A stretch of 35,159 nt of DNA from NCBI GenBank assembly GCA_937967705.1, contig CALCJG010000083.1:1-35159 (forward strand), read 5' to 3'. The position numbers and the translations under genes were made by a program. Shown here one piece after another: positions 1 to 7,561 of this stretch. A model generated the notes under the pieces. The model ran no database searches and had not been told where the DNA came from. It saw only the letters and a list, made by a program, of their open reading frames with translations. The number at the start of each line of letters is the position of its first letter. The stretch's first letter is position 1. This stretch comes from an uncultured Spirochaetia bacterium. GTDB taxonomy: Bacteria; Spirochaetota; UBA4802; JAGODF01.

Positions 1-45
1 CCACCGAGATCTACACTCTTTCCCTACACGACGCTCTTCCGATCT
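1..45 (+). other. Illumina TruSeq P5 adapter remnant (sequencing artefact)
   Basis: These 45 bases are identical, as I remember it, to the 3' end of the Illumina TruSeq universal adapter: they contain CCGAGATCTACAC, then TCTTTCCCTACACGACG, and end in CTCTTCCGATCT, the ligation junction. Genomic sequence starts at base 46. The adapter happens to be open in the reading frame of the cytochrome gene that follows, so an automatic gene caller could extend that protein into it. It should be trimmed. Confidence 0.97.
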
Positions 46-1086
46 AGCGGAAATCCGAAGAAGACCTCCGATGAGCTGGACAAGGTGCCGGCTCTGGCTC
101 AAAAGGGTATACAGTGCGATTTCTGCCATTCCGCAACCGGCGCCTACAAGGTTTACAACAATCACATAGAGCTCGATCCCGGGATGGGGGAGACCAATCC
201 GGGCATCAAGCGCGGCCCCTTCGCCGATTCCAAATCGGACTATCACAAGAGCGCCTATTCGGCGTTTCACACCGACTCGAAAATCTGCGGAGTCTGCCAC
301 GATGTGAGGCATGTGGAATTCGGAACGAAACTGGAAACCACCTATGAGGAGTGGGAGAGAAGCCCCTATAACGCCAAGGACCCGGAAGGGAGGATAACCT
401 GCCAGGGCTGCCACATGTATCAGCGGCCCGGGATACCCGCTACGGGGTCAACGCTTAGGCCTAAGAATCCCGGCAAGGCCTCCTCCGATGGTCCCCTGAG
501 GGAGCATCTCTTTACCCATTATTTCGTGGGAGGCAACAGTCTCCTCCCGTCCCTCTTTAAGGATACGATCAAGGGCCGGATGGCCGAAGAGCGTTTGAAG
601 AACGCCGGGACGGTGAAGATTGACGGCTCGAAACTCAAGGACGGCCGGCTCAAGATCATCGTGACCAACACCGGGGCGGGGCACAATCTCCCGACGGGGC
701 TCACCGATGTGCGCCAGATGTGGCTGGCGGTCATCGTGAAGGACGGTTCAGGAAAAACGGTCTACTCCTCCGGAATCCCGGACAAGGACGGTTATCTCGA
801 TACGGGAGCCTTCCTCTACAATACGGTCTTCGGTGACGGCAAGGGGAAACCCGTGGAGAATGTGGCGAAGGCCCGGGAGATCCTAAAGGACCGGCGCATA
901 CCGCCGAAGGAGTCCCTGACTGAGAGCATCAAGCTTCCGGAAATGAAAGGCGGGCGGATCAGGGTCGAGGCGAGGCTCCTTTACAGGAGCGCCCCGCAGA
1001 GGCTCTCGGACAAGGTCATGGGCAAGGGAAAACTGAAGCTTCCCATCGTGGTGATGGCGGAAGATAAGAAGGCTTTTTCATTATAA
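46..1086 (+). CDS. Multiheme c-type cytochrome, 5'-truncated
   Basis: Periplasmic electron-transfer protein with covalently bound hemes, cut at its 5' end by the contig edge. The frame is open from base 46 and the true start is missing; the GTG at 85 is internal. Three CxxCH heme-attachment motifs are visible (CDFCH, CGVCH, CQGCH), and more probably lay upstream. After the heme part comes a beta-rich C-terminal region with an HNLPTG motif, the arrangement I associate with cytochrome c554/NrfA-like multiheme proteins of unknown electron partner. The signal peptide is lost. The gene stops 16 bases before an FGE-like gene and heads the run leading into ccmABCDEF, so it is a likely client of that maturation system. 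Function beyond electron transfer or an oxidoreductase subunit cannot be given. Confidence 0.88.
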   Translation, partial: SGNPKKTSDELDKVPALAQKGIQCDFCHSATGAYKVYNNHIELDPGMGETNPGIKRGPFADSKSDYHKSAYSAFHTDSKICGVCHDVRHVEFGTKLETTYEEWERSPYNAKDPEGRITCQGCHMYQRPGIPATGSTLRPKNPGKASSDGPLREHLFTHYFVGGNSLLPSLFKDTIKGRMAEERLKNAGTVKIDGSKLKDGRLKIIVTNTGAGHNLPTGLTDVRQMWLAVIVKDGSGKTVYSSGIPDKDGYLDTGAFLYNTVFGDGKGKPVENVAKAREILKDRRIPPKESLTESIKLPEMKGGRIRVEARLLYRSAPQRLSDKVMGKGKLKLPIVVMAEDKKAFSL

Positions 1087-1102
1087 GGGAGAGGTGTTGG
1101 TT

Positions 1103-2224
1103 ATGAAAAGAGAAAGGCTGACCAGGGGGACCCTGCTGTTGGGAGGCATATTGATCCTGCTGATGAGCGGCTACGGGCTCAGTACGCTTCTGGCCGTGGA
1201 CGGGCCCCTCATCGGGTCCGTGGGCAAGATCATAAAGGGCAGGGGTGAGATTGTCGTCAAATCGAAAAAAGCGGGACAGACCATACGGATGGGCGATAAG
1301 ATGTATGTCCGCATTGATGGCAAAGTGGCGGTCATGGAGGCCATTTTTCCCATGCAGAGTATAGCCAAATGCCGGCTGCTGCCCAAGTACCGTTCCTTCC
1401 TTAAAAGGTTGAAACCTAACATGCCGGTTTATAAATACCTCCCCGCCGTTGAGGAAGGGGCGCCCGCTGTTCCTGCTGAGGATCTGACTCCCGGCATGGT
1501 AGTGGGCGAGGGCGTTCCCGGAGAGGTTCGCCGGATCGGCGAGATGGATTTCGTCTTCATCAAGGGGGGCACCTATACCATGGGCATGCCTGAGTCTCCC
1601 GATCGGGTTTACGCCGGCGAGACGCCGCAGCATTCGGTCACGGTGAGTTCCTTCTGGATGGGAAAGTTCGAGGTGACGCAGAAGCAGTTCCAGGAGATCA
1701 TGGGTTACAACCCGAGCCGTTTCATCGGGGAGAACAATCCCGTGGACAGCGTAAACTGGTACATGGCTGAGGATTTTTGCAAGAAGTTCAGCGCCAAGTA
1801 CAAGGTCAAGGCCCGCCTGCCCTATGAGGCGGAATGGGAATACGCCGCCCGGGGCGGTACCCAGACGAAGTATTACTGGGGGGATACCCTGAATCCCGAT
1901 TACTGCTGGTTCAGCGGAAACTCCGGAGGAACGACGCACCCGGTGGGAGAGAAGAAACCCAATAACTACGGCCTGTACGATATGAGCGGAAACGTCTACG
2001 AGTGGTGCATCGACTGGTATCTCAAGGAGTATTACGCCCAGAGTCCCGCGGTCGATCCCCGGGGGCCCGAGGCGGGCACGCAGAAGTTCGTCAGGGGCGG
2101 ATCCATCGTCAGTGTGGATTTCCATCCCAGCCCCCTGAGGGTGGACGTAAAGGTCCCCGTCGTTCCGGTCTCCAAACAGGAGGGATGGGGAATCATGGGT
2201 CTGCGGGTCATCATCGTCCCGTGA
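1103..2224 (+). CDS. Formylglycine-generating-enzyme (SUMF1) family protein, membrane-anchored, catalytic Cys absent
   Basis: ATG 1103 is preferred over GTG 1094 because the GGGAGAGG ribosome site (1087-1094) is then about 8 bases away. Residues 8-28 form a signal peptide or anchor, so the protein is exported. Roughly residues 30-130 are a poorly recognised region. The rest is an FGE-sulfatase fold: FVFIKGGTYTMG, KFEVTQKQF, RLPYEAEWEYAARGG, YGLYDMSGNVYEW, VRGGS and a closing GLRVI where the family usually has GFR. The cysteine pair that performs formylglycine formation should lie near the C-terminus, but I see no cysteine between VRGGS and the end. It is therefore probably a binding or structural member of the family, not a sulfatase-maturing enzyme. 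Its TGA overlaps the GTG of ccmA, so it is co-translated with the cytochrome maturation genes; its role there is unknown. Confidence 0.88.
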   Translation: MKRERLTRGTLLLGGILILLMSGYGLSTLLAVDGPLIGSVGKIIKGRGEIVVKSKKAGQTIRMGDKMYVRIDGKVAVMEAIFPMQSIAKCRLLPKYRSFLKRLKPNMPVYKYLPAVEEGAPAVPAEDLTPGMVVGEGVPGEVRRIGEMDFVFIKGGTYTMGMPESPDRVYAGETPQHSVTVSSFWMGKFEVTQKQFQEIMGYNPSRFIGENNPVDSVNWYMAEDFCKKFSAKYKVKARLPYEAEWEYAARGGTQTKYYWGDTLNPDYCWFSGNSGGTTHPVGEKKPNNYGLYDMSGNVYEWCIDWYLKEYYAQSPAVDPRGPEAGTQKFVRGGSIVSVDFHPSPLRVDVKVPVVPVSKQEGWGIMGLRVIIVP

Positions 2225-2841
2225 CAGAAGACTCATTTTCCATAAGGGCGGATTCCCTGGCCAAGAGATTCTACCGGACAGGGATATTCAGGGGTATCAG
2301 CTTCCGCCTGGAGCGGGGGGAAGCTCTGGCCCTGACCGGTCCCAACGGATCGGGAAAATCCACCCTCCTGGAGATCATCGCCGGACTACAGAGACAGAGC
2401 GCCGGGTCCCTGGAGATGGCATGGGGCGGCAGGGTTCTGGGCCGCAGCGAGATCTTCGGTTTCCTGGGCTTCATGAGTCCCCGGATGAATCTCTACGGAG
2501 AGCTCAATGCGCTTGAAATCATACACTTTACTTCCGCCTGCCGCCGGGGCCCCGAACAGAGGGCCCTCGATCTTCTGGATGAACTGGACCTGACGAGGCA
2601 CGGGGACAAACCCGTTGCCCGTTACTCCTCGGGCATGCGGCAGCGCCTCAAGTTCCTTCTGGCTGTTTTTGCCGATCCCCCTCTTCTCCTGCTCGATGAA
2701 CCCGGAAGCAACCTGGACCGCAGGGGCAAGGACCTCGTCTACGGTATGATCCGCCGGCTGATGCGGGACCGGATCGTCATCATCGCCGCCAATGAGGAGG
2801 AGGAGATGAATCTCTGCGGGAGGAGGCTTGCCCTTGCTTAA
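2221..2841 (+). CDS. ccmA: CcmA-like heme exporter ABC ATPase
   Basis: ATPase of the CcmABCD complex, which drives release of heme-loaded CcmE during cytochrome c maturation; it acts at the cytoplasmic face. GTG 2221 overlaps the upstream stop (GTGA), giving 206 residues, the usual CcmA size. Walker A is GPNGSGKST (residues 40-48), the signature is YSSGMRQ (135-141), and Walker B is LLLLDEP with D159/E160. Two ATPase landmarks are unusual: the Q-loop glutamine position reads FMSPRMNLY, and the H-loop histidine position is Asn191 (IIAANEEEE). I believe similar substitutions occur in a subfamily of CcmA-like proteins outside proteobacteria, so this need not mean loss of function. The adjoining CcmB, C, D, E and F genes make the assignment firm. 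Confidence 0.92.
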   Translation: MTEDSFSIRADSLAKRFYRTGIFRGISFRLERGEALALTGPNGSGKSTLLEIIAGLQRQSAGSLEMAWGGRVLGRSEIFGFLGFMSPRMNLYGELNALEIIHFTSACRRGPEQRALDLLDELDLTRHGDKPVARYSSGMRQRLKFLLAVFADPPLLLLDEPGSNLDRRGKDLVYGMIRRLMRDRIVIIAANEEEEMNLCGRRLALA

Positions 2842-3496
2842 GGAACTGCTGCAGAACATCCGCAAGGATTTTATTATCGAGTTCCGCAGCCGCTATGCCC
2901 TCAGCGTGTCCCTCTCCTTCGCGGGGGTATCCACTTTGGGGATTGGTCTGGCCACGGCAGGAAGACCCCTGGCCCCGGGGGTGCATGCCGTGCTCTTCTG
3001 GCTCATCATGTTCTTCAGCGCGATGAACGGCCTGCTGCATATCTTCACCCGGGAGGAGGAACAGGGGACCTCCCTCTTCCTGAGAATCACCACCGCCCCG
3101 GAAAAGGTTTACCTTTCCAAGCTGATCTTCAACATCCTGATGTTCCTCTCCTTACAACTGCTCATCACCCCCCTTTATCTCTTCTTCCTGCAGGTGGAGG
3201 TGCGTTCGCTCCTCTTTTTTCTGCTTCTCGTTCCTGCAGGCGGGCTGGCCCTGGCTTCCGCCAGCACCATCCTGGCCGCCATCGTGGCCAAATCGGGAGG
3301 CAAGGGGGCCCTCTTCACGGTAATCTCCTTTCCCCTGGTGCTCCCCCTGCTCTGGGTGGCCATGACCGCCACGGGCCAGGCGCTGGAGCGGCCCGATTAT
3401 TTCGACGGCCGGAATCTCCTTTTTTTACTTGCATTTTCGGGTTCCCTCGTGGCGGTATCTTACCTGTTGTTTCCCTATGTCTGGATGGAAGAGTAG
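2834..3496 (+). CDS. ccmB: CcmB heme exporter permease
   Basis: Integral membrane partner of CcmA. The protein has about six hydrophobic helices (for example VHAVLFWLIMFFSAMNGLL and SLLFFLLLVPAGGLALASAS) and the CcmB-like motif FTREEEQGTSLFL after the second helix. A TTG start is unavoidable. TTG 2834 is chosen over TTG 2828 because the strong AGGAGG (2821-2826) lies 7 bases upstream of it and only 1 base from the other. Both overlap the end of ccmA, so translation is coupled. At 220 residues it is the normal CcmB length. A TAG stop follows VWMEE, and ccmC begins 6 bases later. Confidence 0.9.
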   Translation: MLKELLQNIRKDFIIEFRSRYALSVSLSFAGVSTLGIGLATAGRPLAPGVHAVLFWLIMFFSAMNGLLHIFTREEEQGTSLFLRITTAPEKVYLSKLIFNILMFLSLQLLITPLYLFFLQVEVRSLLFFLLLVPAGGLALASASTILAAIVAKSGGKGALFTVISFPLVLPLLWVAMTATGQALERPDYFDGRNLLFLLAFSGSLVAVSYLLFPYVWMEE

Positions 3497-3502
3497 ACAT
3501 CA

Positions 3503-4168
3503 ATGATTGTTCTGCGTCTGGTTTATCTGTTTATGCCCGTCGGCATCATCCTGGCCTTTCTCTACGCGCCCGCGGAGCGGCTCATGGGGGAGGCCAGCCG
3601 CATGCTCTATTTCCATGTGCCCCTGGCCTGGGTCTCCGTACTGGCCTTCCTCATTGCAGGGGTGGCATCGGTGATGCACCTGGTCCGGGGCGACGATTCC
3701 CGAAACCTGGATATAAAGGCCTATAACTCCGCTTCCCTGGGGTTTCTCTTCGTGGTGCTGGCTACCGCGGCCGGTTCCCTCTGGTCGCGGATGGCCTGGA
3801 ACGCATTCTGGAACTGGGATCCCCGCCAGTCTTCGATCATCATACTGCTGCTCATCTACGTGGCCTATTTCAGCCTCTGGAATGCGCTGGAAAACAATCC
3901 CAACCGGGGCAGGATAACATCGGTCTATCTCATCTTCGCGATGGTCTCGATGCCCTTTTTCGTCTTCATCATACCCCGGGTCTTTCTTTCCCTGCATCCC
4001 GATACGCTGATCAACCCCCGGGGAACAGTCCTTCTGGGGGATCGGATGAAAGTGACGCTGATGATCTGCCTCATCTCCTTTACCCTGCTCTATTTCGACC
4101 TTTTCTTCATGAAAAACCGGATCAGCCGGATGGAGCAGAGGCTGGAAGAATCCCTTGATAATGAATAA
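3503..4168 (+). CDS. ccmC: CcmC heme-handling membrane protein
   Basis: Inner-membrane protein that binds heme and attaches it to CcmE. The tryptophan-rich WWD motif of the heme-handling family is present as AWNAFWNWDPRQSS in the outer loop. It is flanked by the two expected histidines, in MLYFHVPLAW and in FLSLHPD. Six membrane spans, 221 residues. ATG 3503 has only a weak ribosome site, but the N-terminus starts directly at the first helix as in other CcmC proteins. The C-terminus ends in a charged tail with an RMEQRLEESL helix. It lies 6 bases after ccmB and 18 bases before the ccmD-like gene. Confidence 0.95.
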   Translation: MIVLRLVYLFMPVGIILAFLYAPAERLMGEASRMLYFHVPLAWVSVLAFLIAGVASVMHLVRGDDSRNLDIKAYNSASLGFLFVVLATAAGSLWSRMAWNAFWNWDPRQSSIIILLLIYVAYFSLWNALENNPNRGRITSVYLIFAMVSMPFFVFIIPRVFLSLHPDTLINPRGTVLLGDRMKVTLMICLISFTLLYFDLFFMKNRISRMEQRLEESLDNE

Positions 4169-4186
4169 TCTTTCAGGATGTTCCTT

Positions 4187-4492
4187 ATGAAAAGAACGAT
4201 AACCGCCATAGCCCTGACTGCCCTGTTGATCTCCACATTTTTCTGGAATACCGGCACGACTGATGGTTTACTTTATGGGAACACGGGTCCCGCCGCTCCT
4301 GTCGTGAAGGAGTACGGGGGACGTCCGGAAAACCCGGCATCCGGGGCCCTTTCCGAAGAAGTGAAGCTCTATGCCGTGACGGCCACGGTTCTGGCTATAT
4401 GGTCCGTTCTGGGGGTCTATCTTTTTCTGCTTGACCGCAGGATCAGGAGGCTGGAGAACAGAATTGATAATTCTATCCGGGGAAACGAATGA
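4187..4492 (+). CDS. ccmD: CcmD-family small membrane protein
   Basis: Small protein (101 residues) with an N-terminal hydrophobic segment (about residues 5-20), a Gly/Pro-rich exported linker, then one membrane helix (VTATVLAIWSVLGVYLFLL) followed by DRRIRRLENRI. Helix plus arginine/leucine-rich cytoplasmic tail is the CcmD pattern; CcmD stabilises the CcmABC-CcmE complex. The added N-terminal secreted part is longer than in E. coli CcmD but resembles forms I recall in other phyla. ATG 4187 is chosen over ATG 4178 because AGGA (4175-4178) is about 8 bases away. Its TGA overlaps the ATG of ccmE (ATGA). The position between ccmC and ccmE is the main support, as the sequence is little conserved. 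Confidence 0.8.
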   Translation: MKRTITAIALTALLISTFFWNTGTTDGLLYGNTGPAAPVVKEYGGRPENPASGALSEEVKLYAVTATVLAIWSVLGVYLFLLDRRIRRLENRIDNSIRGNE

Positions 4493-4878
4493 AATTGAAA
4501 AACCTGATCATCATCGGACTGGTCCTTCTTTTTGGGGGGGCGGCCGTCTATTCCCTGGGCGGGTTCCTCTCGCCCTATGTGCCCTTTCGCGAGGCCAGGG
4601 AAACGAAGTCCTATGTCCAGGTCATAGGTAGTCTTGAGCGAGGAACTCCCCTCCGGCATTACGAGGGGTATTTCGTCTTTGTTCTCAAGGACAAGCAGAA
4701 CGAGACCATGAGCGTGATCTACCGCGGTTCAAAGCCCCTCAATTTTGAGCATACCTCCCAGGTCGTGGCCATAGGGGTCTATAATTCCGAGAAGAAGGTG
4801 TTCGAGGCGGACAGGCTTCTCGTGAAGTGCCCCTCCAAGTACGAGGAAAAGGCCAAAAAGACCGGAATCAAAAACTAA
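4489..4878 (+). CDS. ccmE: CcmE heme chaperone, CxxxY (System I*) type
   Basis: Periplasmic, membrane-tethered heme chaperone that receives heme from CcmC and hands it to CcmF. Residues 5-25 are the anchor. The OB-fold part includes YEGYFVFVLKD and PLNFEHTSQVVAIGVY. At the position of the covalent heme-binding His of the HxxxY motif there is a cysteine: LLVKCPSKY, Cys114 and Tyr118 (codon at 4828-4830). It is the only cysteine in the protein. CxxxY CcmE together with absence of CcmH defines the published System I* of archaea and some deltaproteobacteria, and no ccmH follows here. ATG 4489 overlaps the ccmD stop. 129 residues, normal length. Confidence 0.94.
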   Translation: MKLKNLIIIGLVLLFGGAAVYSLGGFLSPYVPFREARETKSYVQVIGSLERGTPLRHYEGYFVFVLKDKQNETMSVIYRGSKPLNFEHTSQVVAIGVYNSEKKVFEADRLLVKCPSKYEEKAKKTGIKN

Positions 4879-4895
4879 AATCAGGGTTATAACGA

Positions 4896-7070
4896 ATGCA
4901 TCTCGGTTCGATTCTCATTTATTTCGCACTGGTATTATCCCTATTGTCCCTCTTCTTCCTGGCCAAGGCTGCGGGGGGGAATCTGCAGGCCAGGGTGACC
5001 CTGCGGCAGATCTATTATCTGTCGGGCCTGGCGGTGCTGGCGGCGGCGGGTATGCTGCTGTTCGCCTTTCTGAATCATGATTTTAACCTGGACTATGTCT
5101 ACCGTTATTCTTCCCGGGATCTTCCGCTGCTTTACCTGATATCGGCTTTCTGGGCCGGTCAGGAGGGGTCCTTTCTCTTTTGGCTGATGCTGATCTACGG
5201 GTGCGGATTCTTTGTCCTCCGCTCCTATGACAGGGACGAGCCCATAATCATGTCCGTCATAACGGTCACCCAGATCTTCCTTCTGATTATTGTGGCCGTC
5301 AACAGCCCCTTCCGCCATCTCAAGGACACGGCACCGGAGCTTTTTCAGGCCGGGATTATCCCCGCCAATATAGACGGGAAGGGGCTCAATCCCCTGCTCA
5401 AGGACTTCTGGATGGCGGTTCATCCCCCGGTCCTCTTTATGGGATACGCTGCGGCCCTGATCCCCTTCGCCTATGCCGTTGCCGCTCTCCTGCGCAACGA
5501 TTATACCACCTGGATCAGGAGCGCCTATCGCTGGGTCATCTTCAGTATGGTTACCCTGGGTCTGGGGATCTTCTTCGGGGGATACTGGGCCTACAAGGTG
5601 CTGGGATGGGGCGGCTACTGGGGCTGGGACCCGGTGGAAAACTCATCCCTCATCCCGTGGCTGGTGATAGTAGCGCTCCTGCACGGCATGATCGTTCAGC
5701 GGCGCCGCAAGGCCCTGGTGAAGACCAACATCGCTTTAGGTCTCCTGGGATTCATCATGGTGTTTTACAGCAGTTTTCTCACCCGAAGCGGCGTGCTGTC
5801 GGACTTTTCCGTCCACTCCTTCAGCGCCAGCGATATTTCTCTGCATATGGTTTCCTATTTCCTCTTTTATGTATTCATCGCTCTGGCGCTCTTTGCCAAG
5901 CGTTTCACGGAGATGAGGGGAGACCCCCTGGAGGAAAAGATCCTGACCTACGACAATCTCATCAGCTACGGAATCATCACCCTGCTCTTTTTTGACGCAC
6001 TGGTCTTTCTGGGGACGTCTCTGCCGCTGTTTACCCGTTTTCTCCAGAGGCCTGCCAGCGTCACGGAGAATTACTACAATCTGATCGTTGTTCCCTTCGG
6101 GATTCTCCTGCTCCTCTTTTTGACCCTGGTGCTGATATTCGGGCAGGCTAAAAAGCCCAGAACCCGTACCTTGGTGATTTCATTGAGCGTTTCGGTAATG
6201 GTGGCGACGCTCTTCAACGCCCTCTATACCTATAATCCCTTTGCCTATATACTCTCCGCCCTCGCCTTCTACATCGTACTCAGTATCTTTTTCCAGTTGA
6301 TCACGCGGCGCTCGCGGATACTGCTGCCCCGTCAGCTCTCGCATCTGGGGGTGGCCGTTCTGTCGCTCGGCATCGTAGCCTCCGGCCTGCATTCCACGAC
6401 GGTTCAGAAAATTCTCTTCAAGGGAAGCGAAGAGAAGATAGGCGATATCGCCCTCACCTACAAGGGGCGGCAGGAGAAGCCCGATCAGGTGCTGAACTAT
6501 ACCCTTCGAAGGGGCGGAATAACGAAGGAGATATCAACTCTCTATGCCCTGGACCCGGGGAAAAACGCCCCCTACCGGGAGCCCTATATCGGTTACGGGT
6601 TTTTCCATGACCTCTACATCACCCCCGTCACCCTGCGCTCCGGTCTCGAGGGTGTTCCACCTCTCGTGATGGTGCGGGGAGATGTCAAGGAGTCCGGGGA
6701 CGTGAAGGTCCGTTTCAGAGATTTTGCCGACCGGAACATGGGCAAGGCCTCCGGCGGTGTCAAACTCTCGGTGGAGTTGGAGGTGGAGCGGCAGGGAAGA
6801 AAGCAGACACTGACTCCCGGTTTCGAAATGGACGGCAAGGGCGAAAAGAAGAAGTCGGATGCGCTGATTCCCGGGACCCGGCGGGTCATCTCCCTGGCGG
6901 GGGTCAATCCCCACAACGGGGAGGTGGAACTCTACGTGGAGCCCGAGAAGATCCCCGAGGAATCCGTGATCGTGGAGGTCTCTTCCAAGAGGCTCATCTG
7001 GCTTGTATGGGCCGGCACGATTCTGATCGCCGCCGGGGGTGTCTTCTATTACGGAAGGAGGGACGGCTGA
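4896..7070 (+). CDS. ccmF: CcmF cytochrome c heme lyase
   Basis: Large inner-membrane protein (724 residues) that transfers heme from CcmE to apocytochromes. The WWD motif reads WGGYWGWDPVENSSLIPWL; flanking conserved histidines are in AVHPPVLFMGY and SFLTRSGVLSDFSVHSF. About fourteen hydrophobic helices are followed by a periplasmic domain of about 200 residues and a last helix (LIWLVWAGTILIAAGGVFY). In System I, CcmF works with CcmH (and CcmI). Neither is encoded after it; smpB follows after 32 bases. ATG 4896 lies 17 bases after ccmE with a modest GGGTTATAACGA leader. Final gene of the maturation set in this window. Confidence 0.96.
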   Translation: MHLGSILIYFALVLSLLSLFFLAKAAGGNLQARVTLRQIYYLSGLAVLAAAGMLLFAFLNHDFNLDYVYRYSSRDLPLLYLISAFWAGQEGSFLFWLMLIYGCGFFVLRSYDRDEPIIMSVITVTQIFLLIIVAVNSPFRHLKDTAPELFQAGIIPANIDGKGLNPLLKDFWMAVHPPVLFMGYAAALIPFAYAVAALLRNDYTTWIRSAYRWVIFSMVTLGLGIFFGGYWAYKVLGWGGYWGWDPVENSSLIPWLVIVALLHGMIVQRRRKALVKTNIALGLLGFIMVFYSSFLTRSGVLSDFSVHSFSASDISLHMVSYFLFYVFIALALFAKRFTEMRGDPLEEKILTYDNLISYGIITLLFFDALVFLGTSLPLFTRFLQRPASVTENYYNLIVVPFGILLLLFLTLVLIFGQAKKPRTRTLVISLSVSVMVATLFNALYTYNPFAYILSALAFYIVLSIFFQLITRRSRILLPRQLSHLGVAVLSLGIVASGLHSTTVQKILFKGSEEKIGDIALTYKGRQEKPDQVLNYTLRRGGITKEISTLYALDPGKNAPYREPYIGYGFFHDLYITPVTLRSGLEGVPPLVMVRGDVKESGDVKVRFRDFADRNMGKASGGVKLSVELEVERQGRKQTLTPGFEMDGKGEKKKSDALIPGTRRVISLAGVNPHNGEVELYVEPEKIPEESVIVEVSSKRLIWLVWAGTILIAAGGVFYYGRRDG

Positions 7071-7102
7071 TCCTCCGGGGAAACGGCTTATAGGAAAAAA
7101 CG

Positions 7103-7558
7103 GTGGAAGATAAATTCCAGGACATCGTGCAGAATAAAAAGGCCCGTTTCGAGTACGAGATACTGGAAACCATGGAGGCCGGGATCGTCCTCGTGGGCAC
7201 CGAGGTGAAGGCCATGCGCCAGCGGAAGGTGAGCATCAACGAGGCTTACGGGCGCATCCGCAACGGTGAGGCCTACATCGTGGGGATGAACATCTCGCTT
7301 TATGAGCAGGGGAACCGGTTCAACCACGATCCTGAGCGGGAGCGGAAGCTTCTGCTACATGCCCGGGAGATCAAGCGATTGACGGGCAAGTTGAAGGAGA
7401 AGGGATTAACCCTGGTGCCCCTCAAGGTCTATTTCAAGAACGGGAAGGTCAAGGTGCTTCTGGGGCTGGGACGGGGCAAGGCCAAGTACGACAAGCGCAA
7501 AACCATTCAGAAGCGCGAGGCCGACCGGGAACTGCGCCGCGCCCTCAAGTACCGTTAG
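7103..7558 (+). CDS. smpB: SsrA-binding protein SmpB
   Basis: Cytoplasmic partner of tmRNA in trans-translation, rescuing ribosomes stalled on broken mRNAs. The 151-residue protein shows the family motifs NKKARFEYEILETMEAGIVL, GTEVKAMRQ, INEAYGRI, HDPERERKLLLH and the basic tail AKYDKRKTIQKREADRE that enters the decoding centre. The start is GTG 7103 with AGGA (7092-7095) 7 bases upstream. It lies 32 bases after ccmF in the same direction and may be co-transcribed, but has no functional link. The tmRNA gene itself is not in the window. It ends 3 bases before the stop of a converging gene. Confidence 0.97.
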   Translation: MEDKFQDIVQNKKARFEYEILETMEAGIVLVGTEVKAMRQRKVSINEAYGRIRNGEAYIVGMNISLYEQGNRFNHDPERERKLLLHAREIKRLTGKLKEKGLTLVPLKVYFKNGKVKVLLGLGRGKAKYDKRKTIQKREADRELRRALKYR

Positions 7559-7561
7559 GGT

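Noticed and set aside
1016..2236. Long open frame antisense to the FGE-like gene
   Set aside because: It lies opposite a gene with clear family motifs, has no domain or ribosome site of its own, and is expected in GC-rich DNA.
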